Part shown: in pieces, positions 1 to 9,257 of the stretch
Layout of the letters: each line of letters opens with the position of its first letter
Position numbering within the stretch: the stretch's first letter is position 1
Origin: Polynucleobacter meluiroseus
Lineage (GTDB): Bacteria > Pseudomonadota > Gammaproteobacteria > Burkholderiales > Burkholderiaceae
NCBI GenBank assembly: GCA_945901245.1
Contig: CAMDKY010000003.1
Span: forward strand, 1 to 64,000
DNA: 64,000 nucleotides
Direction: 5' to 3'
The notes under the pieces: generated by a model
The model's database searches: none
Seen by the model: the letters and a program-made list of their open reading frames with translations, nothing else
Told to the model about the DNA's origin: nothing
Translations under genes and position numbers: made by a program

Positions 1-351
1 TTTGAAGCAAGCGGGTAAAACCCAGTTGGGCAAGCGATAGGACTTGCGCTCGGTTAAAAATAAAAACTGATCTTCACTGACTGGGGTGTTTAGAGGGGCA
101 CCTCGCTGCTGCCAATCAGGAAATAACTCGGTAAGGGCTCTAGGGTCCATGACCGCACCCGAAAGAATGTGGGCGCCGATTTCTGAGCCTTTTTCCAGGA
201 CGCAGACGCTGATGTCTCGCCCTTGACTAACAGCGAGTTGCTTTGCTCGAATCGCAGCCGATAGCCCAGCAGGGCCACCGCCAACGATGACCACATCGTA
301 TTCCATGGCTTCGCGCTGACCGAATTGCGGATTGATTTCTTGGGCTGTCAT
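1..351 (-). CDS. Electron-transfer flavoprotein-ubiquinone oxidoreductase, N-terminal part (runs off the window)
   Basis: The minus-strand frame opens with an ATG at 351-349 and stays open for 117 codons to base 1, so only the N-terminus is present. Around residues 20-35 it carries a dinucleotide-binding fold with the motif GGGPAGLSAAIR, which binds FAD, followed by a segment (EKGSEIGAHILSGAVMDP) typical of ETF-QO. In the family this membrane-associated FAD/4Fe-4S enzyme passes electrons from the electron-transfer flavoprotein to ubiquinone during fatty- and amino-acid oxidation. The cluster ligands would lie beyond the window. It is divergent from the CoA-transferase genes, which fits an acyl-CoA catabolism context. 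Confidence 0.85.
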   Translation of the reverse strand, partial: MTAQEINPQFGQREAMEYDVVIVGGGPAGLSAAIRAKQLAVSQGRDISVCVLEKGSEIGAHILSGAVMDPRALTELFPDWQQRGAPLNTPVSEDQFLFLTERKSYRLPNWVLPACFK

Positions 352-549
352 GCCTTTTTTCCGAGGGTAAAGCGGGGATTTATTGCAAATTTACGCATAC
401 CGCTAGTTTAGTTCGATTCGAGCTAAGCAAGCGGGAGCTGTATTTCCTGGAATTTTTATAGTGCTGGGCATTTATAAGGCCCAAATAGGCAAGGCAGTGC
501 GGTTATGATGTTGTTTTTCTTCTTTTGCATATTTTTAGGACAAAAGCCC

Positions 550-1251
550 ATGAATAAGACCTATCCATCCGCAGTCGATGCATTGCGCGGCGTTCTCAAC
601 GATGGTCATACCATTGCGGTAGGGGGCTTTGGACTCTGCGGCATTCCCGAGGCGTTAATTGCTGCAGTCCGTGACTTAGGGGTACAAAACCTCACCGCAA
701 TCTCCAATAATGCCGGTGTCGATGGCTTTGGCCTTGGCTTGTTATTGGAATCGCGTCAGGTCAAAAAAATGATTGCATCCTATGTGGGCGAGAACAAAGA
801 ATTTGAACGCCAGTATTTGGCGGGCGAATTGGAGTTGGAGTTCACCCCCCAAGGCACCTTGGCTGAAAAGTTGCGTGCTGGTGGCTGTGGCATTCCGGGA
901 TTTTTCACCAAAACGGGTGTTGGCACCATGGTTGCCGAAGGCAAGGATGTGCGTAATTTTGATGGTACGGATTACATCTTGGAGCGTGCCTTGATTCCAG
1001 ATGTCTCCTTAGTGAAGGCGTGGAAGGCCGATCGTGCGGGTAATTTGGTGTACCGCTACACCGCGCGCAACTTCAATCCAATGGTTGCGATGGCTGGTAA
1101 GGTAACGATTGTTGAAGTAGAAGAGATCGTTGAAAACGGCGAACTTGATCCAGACCAAATTCATACACCCAGTATTTACGTGACTCGCCTCGTGCTCAAT
1201 GCCAATCCAGAAAAGCGGATTGAGCAACGCACATTGACACAAGCCGCCTAA
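550..1251 (+). CDS. 3-oxoacid CoA-transferase subunit A
   Basis: This is a 233-residue alpha subunit of a two-subunit CoA-transferase (ScoA/AtoD type), which moves CoA between succinyl-CoA or an acyl-CoA and a 3-oxoacid such as acetoacetate. The family glycine-rich motif [10 protein letters not shown] lies near residue 25, followed by ISNNAG, and the length is normal. An upstream in-frame ATG at 505 would add 15 hydrophobic residues. I chose 550 because AGGA at 537-540 is spaced correctly for it and homologues begin close to this Met. The beta subunit follows after 11 bases, so the two are surely co-translated. Confidence 0.9.
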   Translation: MNKTYPSAVDALRGVLNDGHTIAVGGFGLCGIPEALIAAVRDLGVQNLTAISNNAGVDGFGLGLLLESRQVKKMIASYVGENKEFERQYLAGELELEFTPQGTLAEKLRAGGCGIPGFFTKTGVGTMVAEGKDVRNFDGTDYILERALIPDVSLVKAWKADRAGNLVYRYTARNFNPMVAMAGKVTIVEVEEIVENGELDPDQIHTPSIYVTRLVLNANPEKRIEQRTLTQAA

Positions 1252-1262
1252 AGGAAAAGAAG

Positions 1263-1913
1263 ATGCCGTGGAATAGAGATGAGATGGCAGCGCGCGCTGC
1301 CCAAGAATTACAAGACGGTTTTTATGTCAATTTGGGGATTGGGATGCCTACCTTAGTAGCCAATTACGTTCCGAAAGACATGGAAGTTTGGCTTCAGTCG
1401 GAAAACGGCTTATTAGGCATTGGCCCGTTTCCAACGGAAGCAGAGGTCGATGCCGATGTGATCAATGCCGGCAAGCAAACCATTACCTTGATCCCTGGCT
1501 CTGCTATTTTTTCATCGGCCGACTCCTTTGGGATGATTCGGGGTGGAAAAATTAACATAGCGATTTTGGGCGCAATGCAAGTCAGCGAGCATGGCGATTT
1601 GGCTAACTGGATGATTCCAGGCAAGATGGTCAAAGGCATGGGCGGCGCGATGGATTTAGTTGCTGGGGTTAAGCATGTGGTGGTCTTGATGGAGCACGTA
1701 GCGAAGAAAAAAGATGGCACTGAAGAGATCAAGATTTTGCCGAAGTGCACATTGCCCCTGACCGGATTAGGTGTAATTAATCGCATCATCACTGATTTAG
1801 GCGTGCTCGACATCACTCCCAAGGGTTTAAAGCTAGTGGAGTTAGCCCCCGGCGTGACGAAAGAAGAGATCATGGCGAAAACAGGCGCGCCGATTGACAC
1901 AAGCGGCTTTTGA
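1263..1913 (+). CDS. 3-oxoacid CoA-transferase subunit B
   Basis: This is the 216-residue beta subunit, partner of the gene just upstream. The catalytic glutamate that forms the glutamyl-CoA thioester in this family is recognisable in [10 protein letters not shown] (Glu at about residue 47). The N-terminal [13 protein letters not shown] and the later [15 protein letters not shown] are also family signatures. AAGGAAAAGA just before the ATG serves as ribosome binding site. The pair probably activates 3-oxoacids for thiolysis or recovers CoA. Substrate preference (acetoacetate or 3-oxoadipate) cannot be read from the sequence. Confidence 0.9.
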   Translation: MPWNRDEMAARAAQELQDGFYVNLGIGMPTLVANYVPKDMEVWLQSENGLLGIGPFPTEAEVDADVINAGKQTITLIPGSAIFSSADSFGMIRGGKINIAILGAMQVSEHGDLANWMIPGKMVKGMGGAMDLVAGVKHVVVLMEHVAKKKDGTEEIKILPKCTLPLTGLGVINRIITDLGVLDITPKGLKLVELAPGVTKEEIMAKTGAPIDTSGF

Positions 1914-1925
1914 TTTAATGAAATA

Positions 1926-3815
1926 ATGGGATCAACCATGCGTGATCCCAACTCTTCTTCACCGCAATCCACAGCGTCAGCTGACGCGGATCAATACACC
2001 TTATTGCATGTGCATAAGCGCGGTGATGCGGCACATGCTCACCGCCGTGAAACTTCCAATGCATCCCTCTTGGGTATTGCATTAGCGATCACCTTTTCGT
2101 TTGCATTGGTTGAGGCTGTAGCGGGCTACATTTCTGGATCGCTTGCATTGCTTTCGGATGCGGCGCACATGGTGACCGATGCAGCTGCCCTCGGTTTGGC
2201 TCTCTTTGCTCAGATCATTGCGCGGCGCCCACCATCAGCACGGTACTCTTTTGGCTTTGGTCGGGCGGAAGCATTAGCGGCCTTTGTAAATGCGATTGCG
2301 ATGCTCATCTTGGTGGCATGGATTGTGGGTGAGGCGATTACGCGTTTTTATACGCCGCACGTAGTCGATGGCTTGACGGTTGCTGTTGTTGCTGCCATTG
2401 GCCTGGTCATGAACATCATCGTGGCTACTATTTTGTCGCGCGATAAAAAAAGCGTGAATACCCGCTCTGCCCTAGTACATGTGATGGGTGATTTACTGGC
2501 ATCGATTGCAGCCCTGATCTCGGGTATTGTCATTTACTTTACTGCCTGGATGGAAATTGATGCTTGGCTCTCCATACTGGTTGCATTACTGATCCTGAAA
2601 TCCACCTTTGCTATTCTGAAAGAGTCTTATCACTTTTTGATGGAAGGCGTGCCGCTGAGCATTGACTACATTGCGGTCGGCAAAGACCTTCATGCCGTAA
2701 AAGGTGTGCGTGCAGTGCATGACTTGCATGTTTGGGAAATGTCACCCAATCAGCCGGCTTTAATTGGGCACATTGAGGTTGATTCACTGCGTCAATGGCC
2801 AGCGCTCATGCGCCGCATTAATGCCATGCTTTTGGAGCGGCATGGCATCGACCACGTGACCTTGCAGCCTGAATTAGTCTCCGATTTACAGGAAGACGAA
2901 GAACAAAAACACGTTAATTTCCCCGTTGCATCGGCAATGCCGAAACAGATTCATCAGGGCGAGCGTTTTTATGTCGAGTGCGCCAGTAGTAACGCCAGCG
3001 GCTTGCATCGCATGGCTTATCACACCTGGGGTGATCCTTCTAATCCCCGGGTATTGATTTGCGTGCATGGCCTAACGCGTCGCGGCAGCGACTTTAGAGC
3101 CCTGGCTGAAGTCCTGTGCAAGGACTATTACGTCGTATGTCCCGATGTGGTCGGCCGTGGCGATTCCGATTTTTTAGAAAACCCCATGCTCTACGGCATC
3201 CCCCAGTACGTTGCCGACATGACTACCTTAGTGGCGCGTTTGAATGTCAATGCAGTTGATTGGTTTGGCACTTCGATGGGCGGCCTCATTGGTATGGTCT
3301 ATGCCGGTATGCCGGATTCCCCCATTCGCCGAATTTTAATTAATGACGTTGGCCCGCGCATCGAGCCTGAATCACTCAAGCGTTTGGGTTCGTATGTAGG
3401 TCAACCTTTTAGTTATCCTAATCGCGCTGATGCGCTGACCGTTTTAAATCGTATTTGTGCGAGTTTCGGATCCCACACCCCAGAAGAGTGGGAGCGCTTA
3501 AATGGACCTTTGTTGCAAGAAGAACAGGGCGTGTGGTCACTCCACTATGACCCCAAGATTGTGATTCCATTTGCGGCGGTCAATCCGGCCTTGGCTAAAG
3601 CGGGCGAGATGGCATTGTGGAGCCACTACGATGCGATTGCGGTACCGATCTTGATTGTGCGCGGCGGTGATTCTGATTTATTGTCCAGTGCAACCGTTGA
3701 AGAAATGCTGAGGCGTAATCCGCATGCCCGTAGCATGACGATCCCTAACGTAGGTCATGCACCCGCCTTCTTAAAAGCGGAGCAAATAGCCCTCGCCACC
3801 GAATTCTTTTCATGA
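1926..3815 (+). CDS. Fusion: cation diffusion facilitator (CDF) metal transporter + alpha/beta hydrolase
   Basis: One uninterrupted 629-codon frame joins two families. Residues about 40-320 form a CDF/ZitB-like transporter: six hydrophobic segments, the paired metal-site motifs HMVTD (about 78-82) and HVMGD (about 184-188), and a cytoplasmic C-domain with HDLHVWEMSP. CDF proteins export Zn2+ and similar ions by proton antiport. Residues about 345-629 are a complete alpha/beta hydrolase: HG oxyanion motif near 380, nucleophile elbow GTSMGG (Ser near 449), acidic residue in RGGDSD near 580, and His in VGHAP near 610. The linker is only about 20 charged residues. An internal ATG at 2937 begins the hydrolase part but has no clear ribosome binding site. 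The start could also be the ATG at 1938. The stop overlaps the relA start. Confidence 0.8.
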   Translation: MGSTMRDPNSSSPQSTASADADQYTLLHVHKRGDAAHAHRRETSNASLLGIALAITFSFALVEAVAGYISGSLALLSDAAHMVTDAAALGLALFAQIIARRPPSARYSFGFGRAEALAAFVNAIAMLILVAWIVGEAITRFYTPHVVDGLTVAVVAAIGLVMNIIVATILSRDKKSVNTRSALVHVMGDLLASIAALISGIVIYFTAWMEIDAWLSILVALLILKSTFAILKESYHFLMEGVPLSIDYIAVGKDLHAVKGVRAVHDLHVWEMSPNQPALIGHIEVDSLRQWPALMRRINAMLLERHGIDHVTLQPELVSDLQEDEEQKHVNFPVASAMPKQIHQGERFYVECASSNASGLHRMAYHTWGDPSNPRVLICVHGLTRRGSDFRALAEVLCKDYYVVCPDVVGRGDSDFLENPMLYGIPQYVADMTTLVARLNVNAVDWFGTSMGGLIGMVYAGMPDSPIRRILINDVGPRIEPESLKRLGSYVGQPFSYPNRADALTVLNRICASFGSHTPEEWERLNGPLLQEEQGVWSLHYDPKIVIPFAAVNPALAKAGEMALWSHYDAIAVPILIVRGGDSDLLSSATVEEMLRRNPHARSMTIPNVGHAPAFLKAEQIALATEFFS

Positions 3816-5848
3816 GCACAAAGAGGGGTCTATCGATTGCGGGGGCGCAACAAACGCCACTGTCTTTGGTGGATTCGTGGCAAGGCGAGCCTGTAGATCA
3901 GCATCAAGCTGGCGTTCTCACTATCTTGCAATCACTCCACTTAGATGAGCCCAGCTTACTGGCCGCAGGCCACTTGGATAGTTCTTTAGGCAAAGAGGCC
4001 TTGATAAAAAAACTCGGCGATGAGTCAGCCCGCTTACTCGGCGGTTACCGCAGCCTGCTTCAAGCCCAAGCCAAAATAGGGAAAGCCGATGGTGGCATTA
4101 GCGTTGGCGGCCAAGAAGAAGTATTGCGCAAAATGCTCTTGGCCTTTGGCGATGATTTGCGGGTTGTCTTTATCTACCTTGCGTCGCGCCTCCAAACCTT
4201 ACGGTGGATTAACCAAGAAAAAATTCCTATGCCGGTAGCCTGGGCGCAGGCTTTTTTAGATATTGATGCCAGCTTAGCCAACCGCTTGGGTATTTGGCAA
4301 ATGAAATGGGAAATGGAGGACTTGGCCTTTCGGGCCTTAACGCCCGAGATCTACCGTGAGATAGCGACTATGCTCGATGCGAAGAGGGCGGAGCGCGAAG
4401 GTTTTATTGTTCGGATTATTGATCAGCTCAAGCAGACTTTAGGTGAGGCAAAGCTCTCCGCAGATGTGCAGGGCAGACCCAAACACATCTACAGCATTTG
4501 GAAAAAAATGCAGGGCAAGTCATTGGACTTTGCCAATTTATACGATGTACGGGCATTTCGTATTTTGGTAGACGACATTAAAGACTGTTATGCCGCTCTT
4601 GGTTTAGTGCACAACGTATGGCAACCCATTCCGCGTGAGTTTGATGATTACATTGCGCGGCCCAAGCCTAACGGGTATCAATCATTGCATACGGTAGTGA
4701 TGGATACGGATGGCGTTGCGTTTGAGATTCAGATTCGCACGCAGGCCATGCACCAACAAGCAGAGTATGGTTTGGCGGCCCACTGGCGCTATAAAGAGGG
4801 TGCAGTAACCCTGGCGCCTAAAAATACCGGTGGTACGCACAGCGCAGCAGTAGCCTACGAGCGGCAAATTGCCTGGGCGCGGCAATTGATTTCCTGGAAA
4901 GAAGATGCCTGGGAACAACTCAAGCACCATGCCATCGATGACCACATTTACGTCTTGACGCCGCTGGGTAAAGTGATTGCGCTCGAGAAGGGATCATCGC
5001 CACTTGATTTTGCGTATGCAGTGCATACCGACTTGGGTCACCGCTGTCGTGGCGCGCGGGTCGATGGGGCAATGGTGCCGCTTGATACCAGCCTTGCGAA
5101 CGGTCAAACGGTAGAAGTAATTGCTGTAAAGCATGGCGGTCCATCGCGCGATTGGATTAGTCCAGATCGGGGGTATCTGCGGTCTCATCGCGCTCGTACC
5201 CGAGTGCGCGCTTGGTTTAATGCAATCGATGACGAGGAAGCCGGCGTCGCTGCCCCAGCAAAGCCAAGCACTGATACTAAAGCCGATTTAAAAGAAGCCA
5301 AGATGCCTGTGCAGCCCGAAGAGCTGGTGCTGCACCGACGTTCCACCAGCACACGGCCGAGCAGTGACGTTCTGGTGGTGGGAGTGGATTCACTCATGAC
5401 CCAGTTGGCACGCTGCTGTCGTCCAGTGCCGCCCGATGCGATTGCGGGATTTGTAACGCAGGGCCGTGGGGTATCGATTCATCGGCGATCGTGTAACACC
5501 TTCCGGGGTTTACTGGAGCGCGCCCCAGAGCGGGTAATTCAGACGGCATGGAATGACCATAGCGAGGTCCCTGAAAATAGGGCTAATGCAAAACAGTTAG
5601 GACAGGTGCGATCGAAGGTCTTCCCGGCCGATTTAGCCGTGACCGGCCTTGACCGCCCCGAGCTCATGCGCGAGCTATTTGAGGGCTTGTCACGCCAAGG
5701 AATTCATGTGATTGACTTGCGTAAATCGGTGCGCCGCGGGATAGCGCAAATTTTGCTCACCGTTGAAATTGCAGACGCGGAGGCCCTCAGACTCGTTCAA
5801 AATAGCCTAGAAGAGGTCAAAGGCGTGACCCAAGTACGCCGGCGGTGA
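3812..5848 (+). CDS. relA: GTP pyrophosphokinase RelA (monofunctional (p)ppGpp synthetase)
   Basis: This 678-residue stringent-response enzyme makes (p)ppGpp from ATP and GTP/GDP on stalled ribosomes. The N-terminal region aligns with the hydrolase domain but lacks an intact HD motif. The synthetase domain (about 220-350) contains the EFDD motif near 275, the EXDD signature of monofunctional RelA rather than the RXKD of bifunctional Rel/SpoT. A TGS domain follows (about 378-440, HIYVLTPLGK), then a cysteine-containing zinc-finger segment (ARCCRPVPPD, about 530) and a C-terminal ACT domain. The ATGA overlap with the upstream fusion gene implies translational coupling. A SpoT-like hydrolase must be encoded elsewhere. 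Confidence 0.93.
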   Translation: MSTKRGLSIAGAQQTPLSLVDSWQGEPVDQHQAGVLTILQSLHLDEPSLLAAGHLDSSLGKEALIKKLGDESARLLGGYRSLLQAQAKIGKADGGISVGGQEEVLRKMLLAFGDDLRVVFIYLASRLQTLRWINQEKIPMPVAWAQAFLDIDASLANRLGIWQMKWEMEDLAFRALTPEIYREIATMLDAKRAEREGFIVRIIDQLKQTLGEAKLSADVQGRPKHIYSIWKKMQGKSLDFANLYDVRAFRILVDDIKDCYAALGLVHNVWQPIPREFDDYIARPKPNGYQSLHTVVMDTDGVAFEIQIRTQAMHQQAEYGLAAHWRYKEGAVTLAPKNTGGTHSAAVAYERQIAWARQLISWKEDAWEQLKHHAIDDHIYVLTPLGKVIALEKGSSPLDFAYAVHTDLGHRCRGARVDGAMVPLDTSLANGQTVEVIAVKHGGPSRDWISPDRGYLRSHRARTRVRAWFNAIDDEEAGVAAPAKPSTDTKADLKEAKMPVQPEELVLHRRSTSTRPSSDVLVVGVDSLMTQLARCCRPVPPDAIAGFVTQGRGVSIHRRSCNTFRGLLERAPERVIQTAWNDHSEVPENRANAKQLGQVRSKVFPADLAVTGLDRPELMRELFEGLSRQGIHVIDLRKSVRRGIAQILLTVEIADAEALRLVQNSLEEVKGVTQVRRR

Positions 5849-5866
5849 TAAACTCTCTTTCTTTAT

Positions 5867-5943
5867 AGGCTCGTAGCTCAGCTGGTTAGAGCACCACCTT
5901 GACATGGTGGGGGTCGTTGGTTCGAGTCCAATCGAGCCTACCA
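5867..5943 (+). tRNA. tRNA-Val (anticodon GAC)
   Basis: A full cloverleaf of 77 nt can be folded. The acceptor stem AGGCTCG (5867-5873) pairs with CGAGCCT (5933-5939), followed by discriminator A and an encoded CCA (5941-5943). The anticodon stem CCACC/GGTGG encloses loop TTGACAT with anticodon GAC at 5901-5903. The T-arm contains GGTTCGAGTCC. It stands alone between relA and thrS and is followed by a strong terminator. Confidence 0.97.
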
Positions 5944-5959
5944 ACGAATTACCTAGATG

Positions 5960-5992
5960 GGCGCGGTTGCCGCAAAGCATCCGCGCCTTTTT
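5960..5992 (+). terminator. Rho-independent terminator after tRNA-Val
   Basis: GGCGCGG (5960-5966) pairs perfectly with CCGCGCC (5981-5987), followed directly by TTTTT. It ends the tRNA transcript and separates it from the thrS operon. Confidence 0.85.
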
Positions 5993-6038
5993 AGTAATGC
6001 ATTAAGCAGTAAACCAAATTCAATGGAGATGGAATTTC

Positions 6039-7961
6039 ATGCTTGCAGTCACTCTACCGGACGGATCCAAACGCGAGTTCGACGCACCGGTGCGTGTTCT
6101 GGATGTTGCGCAAAGCATTGGTAGTGGCCTTGCTAAAGCAGCATTGGCCGGGATGGTTGATGGCAAAATGGTCGATACCAGCTTTTTAATTGAGCGCGAT
6201 AGTCAACTGGCTATCATCACCGATAAAAGTCCGGAGGCCCTCGATATCGTGCGGCACTCCACCGCCCATCTCTTGGCGTACGCGGTAAAAGAATTGTTTC
6301 CCGAGGCCCAAGTTACCATCGGCCCCGTGATTGAGAACGGGTTCTACTACGATTTTTCCTTTCATCGCCCCTTTACACCAGATGATTTAGCCGCCCTTGA
6401 AAAGCGCATGGCAGAGCTCGCTAAAAAAGATGAGCCAGTCACGCGTACCGTGATGCCGCGCGATCAGGCTGTGCAATTTTTCAAAGACCAGGGCGAGCAC
6501 TACAAAGCCGAGATCATTGCTAGCATTCCGCAGGGTGAGGATGTGTCGCTTTACACCGAAGGTCAATTTACCGATTTGTGCCGTGGCCCCCATGTACCCT
6601 CGACCGGTAAGCTCAAGGTCTTTAAGCTGATGAAGCTAGCGGGTGCCTATTGGCGCGGCGACAGTAAGAATGAGATGTTGCAGCGGATTTACGGCACGGC
6701 CTGGCTTAAAAAAGAAGACCAAGACGCTCACTTACACATGCTCGAGGAAGCCGAAAAGCGCGATCATCGCCGCTTAGGGCGTCACCTCGATTTATTCCAT
6801 TTTCAGGACGAGGCACCAGGTCTGGTGTTTTGGCATCCCAAAGGCTGGTCGATTTGGCAAACCGTTGAGCAATACATGCGCAAGGTTTACCAAGACGAGG
6901 GCTATCACGAAGTAAAGGCGCCGCAGATTTTGGATCGGGGTCTGTGGGAAAAATCGGGCCACTGGGAGAATTACAAAGAGAATATGTTTACGACCGAGTC
7001 TGAAAATCGCTCGTATGCACTCAAACCCATGAACTGCCCCGGACATGTCCAGATTTTTAACTCAGGCCTACATAGTTATCGCGAGCTACCGCTGCGCTAC
7101 GGTGAGTTTGGGCAGTGCCATCGCAATGAGCCCTCCGGTGCGCTCCACGGTTTAATGCGGGTTCGCGGCTTTACCCAAGACGATGGCCATATTTTCTGTA
7201 CCGAAGACCAGATTCAGTCCGAGGTAGCCAGTTTTGATAAAGCAGTGCGGGCGGTCTATGCCGATTTTGGTTTTTCTGAGGTAGATGTAAAGCTAGCTTT
7301 GCGGCCTCTTAAGCGCGTGGGCGATGATGCCATATGGGATAAAGCCGAGGAAGCCTTGCGTGGTGCCTTGCGTGCTTCAGGCCAAACTTGGGAAGAATTG
7401 CCAGGCGAGGGCGCTTTTTATGGCCCCAAAATTGAATACCACCTAAAAGACTCGATTGGCCGTTCCTGGCAGTGCGGCACGATGCAGGTTGATTTTTCCA
7501 TGCCGGCCCGCTTGGGCGCGGAATACGTGGCAGAAGACAACACACGTAAAGTACCGGTCATGCTGCACCGTGCAATTGTGGGTTCTCTGGAGCGCTTTAT
7601 CGGGATTTTGATTGAGAACCATGCTGGAAACATGCCGGTTTGGCTGGCTCCAACCCAGGCGGTGATTCTCAATATTTCCGAAAATTCAGCTGCTTATGCC
7701 CAGCAAATCCAGCAATTGCTGAAAAAACAAGGGTTTAGGGTGGATGCGGATTTGCGAAATGAGAAAATTACGTATAAAATACGCGAGCACGCATTGCAAA
7801 AGCTCCCTTATCTGCTTGTAGTTGGCGATAAAGAGCGTGAAAGTAATACGGTAGCCGTTCGTGCCCGTGGCGGAGTGGATCTAGGTGTCATGCCTTTAGA
7901 CGCATTCGTTGCCCGACTCCAGCAGGATATATCCCAGAAGGTCGGACCGGAGCTGAATTAA
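6039..7961 (+). CDS. thrS: Threonyl-tRNA synthetase
   Basis: This 640-residue class II synthetase charges tRNA-Thr. Domain order is normal: N-terminal TGS (about 1-60), editing domain with [10 protein letters not shown] near 72 and CRGPH near 182, class II catalytic core with MNCPGH near 330 (zinc-ligand Cys) and [12 protein letters not shown], and a C-terminal anticodon-binding domain ([11 protein letters not shown] onwards). GGAG at 6025-6028 precedes the ATG. It heads the conserved thrS-infC-rpmI-rplT-pheS-pheT-ihfA operon. I saw no T-box or obvious thrS operator. Confidence 0.98.
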   Translation: MLAVTLPDGSKREFDAPVRVLDVAQSIGSGLAKAALAGMVDGKMVDTSFLIERDSQLAIITDKSPEALDIVRHSTAHLLAYAVKELFPEAQVTIGPVIENGFYYDFSFHRPFTPDDLAALEKRMAELAKKDEPVTRTVMPRDQAVQFFKDQGEHYKAEIIASIPQGEDVSLYTEGQFTDLCRGPHVPSTGKLKVFKLMKLAGAYWRGDSKNEMLQRIYGTAWLKKEDQDAHLHMLEEAEKRDHRRLGRHLDLFHFQDEAPGLVFWHPKGWSIWQTVEQYMRKVYQDEGYHEVKAPQILDRGLWEKSGHWENYKENMFTTESENRSYALKPMNCPGHVQIFNSGLHSYRELPLRYGEFGQCHRNEPSGALHGLMRVRGFTQDDGHIFCTEDQIQSEVASFDKAVRAVYADFGFSEVDVKLALRPLKRVGDDAIWDKAEEALRGALRASGQTWEELPGEGAFYGPKIEYHLKDSIGRSWQCGTMQVDFSMPARLGAEYVAEDNTRKVPVMLHRAIVGSLERFIGILIENHAGNMPVWLAPTQAVILNISENSAAYAQQIQQLLKKQGFRVDADLRNEKITYKIREHALQKLPYLLVVGDKERESNTVAVRARGGVDLGVMPLDAFVARLQQDISQKVGPELN

Positions 7962-8008
7962 GCTCGGGGGAAGACGGTTTTTATTGTTTTTGATGAAGGA
8001 ATTAGAAG

Positions 8009-8536
8009 ATCGCTACTGAAAAATTGCAACGCATTAATCGGGAAATTACTGCTCCTGAAGTGCGTTTGGTTGGAATCGATGGGGAAGCCCTCGGTGTAGT
8101 TAAGTTGAACGAAGCTTTGGCTTTGGCAGAAGAGAAAGAAACCGATTTGGTTGAGATTGCTCCGACAGCCGTGCCGCCCGTAGTCCGATTGATGGACTTT
8201 GGTAAGTTCAAGTACCAAGAAGCCAAGCGTCAGCATGAAGCCAAGCTGAAGCAAAAGGTAATTCAGGTGAAAGAGGTGAAATTTCGCCCGGGTACCGATG
8301 ATGGTGACTATGGTGTGAAACTACGCAATCTGATCCGCTTTTTAGAAGATGGCGATAAGACAAAGATTACGCTGCGGTTTCGGGGTCGTGAAATGGCCCA
8401 CCAAGAAATCGGAGTACGGATGTTGGAACGCTTGAAGTTGGACTTGCAAGAGCATGGCCAAGTTGAGCAGTTTCCGAAGATGGAAGGTCGGCAAATGGTG
8501 ATGGTGCTAGCACCAATCCGTAAAGCCAAGGCTTAA
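8009..8536 (+). CDS. infC: Translation initiation factor IF-3, with a non-standard ATC start codon
   Basis: IF-3 binds the 30S subunit and proofreads start-codon/initiator-tRNA pairing. The protein is 175 residues, read from ATC at 8009: the N-terminus becomes (M)[12 protein letters not shown], as in related IF-3 proteins. There is no in-frame ATG there. AAGGA at 7996-8000 sits 8 nt before the ATC. A TTG at 8024 is the next alternative but would remove conserved residues and has no ribosome binding site at the right distance. infC genes are known to use rare starts (AUU in E. coli) so that IF-3 represses its own translation. N-domain about 1-80 and C-domain with EVKFRPGT follow. Confidence 0.93.
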   Translation: MATEKLQRINREITAPEVRLVGIDGEALGVVKLNEALALAEEKETDLVEIAPTAVPPVVRLMDFGKFKYQEAKRQHEAKLKQKVIQVKEVKFRPGTDDGDYGVKLRNLIRFLEDGDKTKITLRFRGREMAHQEIGVRMLERLKLDLQEHGQVEQFPKMEGRQMVMVLAPIRKAKA

Positions 8537-8656
8537 ATAGTGTAGTTTTTTGCAGGGAGGCGCCGCAAGGCGCTGGCAGTTAGAAGTGCTGCTAGGTACA
8601 GGAAGAATAACCGTCGGTTATCACCTAAGTAGTGCGAATGAAAGAAGGGGAACTTC
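8537..8656 (+). promoter_or_regulatory. Structured infC-rpmI spacer, candidate ribosomal-protein leader
   Basis: The 120-nt spacer holds two neat hairpins: GGCGCC (8559-8564) with GGCGCT (8569-8574) closing a GCAA tetraloop, and ATAACC (8607-8612) with GGTTAT (8616-8621) around GTC. Neither is followed by a T-run, so they are not terminators. In E. coli L20 represses rpmI-rplT translation by binding RNA in this position. A similar role here is inference. Confidence 0.4.
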
Positions 8657-8854
8657 ATGCCCAAAATGAAGAGTAAGAGTAGCGCCAAAAAGCGCTTCAC
8701 GGTCCGCGCAGGCGGCACCATCAAGCGAGGTCAGGCATTTAAACGCCACATCCTCACGAAGAAAACAACCAAGAACAAGCGTCACTTGCGTGGCTCTACT
8801 GAAGTAGCGAAGGCTGATGTCAAGTCGATTCGCTCGATGCTTCCGTACGCTTAA
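8657..8854 (+). CDS. rpmI: 50S ribosomal protein L35
   Basis: This is a small (65 residues), very basic protein beginning [16 protein letters not shown] and containing the [18 protein letters not shown] core of bacterial L35. It is a structural component of the large subunit. A purine-rich AAGGGGAAC precedes the ATG. It lies 25 bases before rplT, the invariable partner, in the infC operon. Confidence 0.98.
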   Translation: MPKMKSKSSAKKRFTVRAGGTIKRGQAFKRHILTKKTTKNKRHLRGSTEVAKADVKSIRSMLPYA

Positions 8855-8879
8855 CCTCAGACTAATTTAGGAGAATTCA

Positions 8880-9245
8880 ATGCCAAGAGTCAAACGTGGG
8901 GTTACAGCAAGAGCCCGTCATAAGAAAGTCACTGATGCCGCAACCGGTTACCGTGGACGTCGTAAAAACGTATTCCGTGTTGCTAAAGAAGCGGTTATGC
9001 GCGCAGGTCAATATGCCTATCGCGATCGCCGTAACAAAAAGCGGGTATTCCGTGCTTTGTGGATTGCGCGTATTAACGCCGCAGTACGTGAGCATGACCT
9101 GAGCTACAGCGTATTCATGAACGGCATGAAGAAAGCGGAGATCGAACTCGATCGCAAAGTGCTTTCCGATATGGCGATCATGGACAAAGAGGCATTTGCC
9201 GCTTTGGTCACGCGGATCAAATCCGTCGTTAACGCCACAGCTTAA
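8880..9245 (+). CDS. rplT: 50S ribosomal protein L20
   Basis: This 121-residue basic protein begins [17 protein letters not shown] and includes [20 protein letters not shown], the hallmark of L20. L20 binds 23S rRNA early in 50S assembly and in several bacteria regulates its own operon. TAGGAG at 8869-8874 gives a strong ribosome binding site. It sits between rpmI and pheS in the standard order. Confidence 0.98.
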   Translation: MPRVKRGVTARARHKKVTDAATGYRGRRKNVFRVAKEAVMRAGQYAYRDRRNKKRVFRALWIARINAAVREHDLSYSVFMNGMKKAEIELDRKVLSDMAIMDKEAFAALVTRIKSVVNATA

Positions 9246-9257
9246 TTACAAGCTGAA

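Noticed and set aside
505..549. N-terminal extension of the CoA-transferase subunit A from the ATG at 505
   Set aside because: It adds 15 mostly hydrophobic residues unlike the family, and AGGA at 537-540 is placed for the ATG at 550.
1394..1972. Long minus-strand open frame (192 codons) opposite CoA-transferase subunit B
   Set aside because: It is a shadow of the plus-strand gene, has no family motif and overlaps two well-supported genes.
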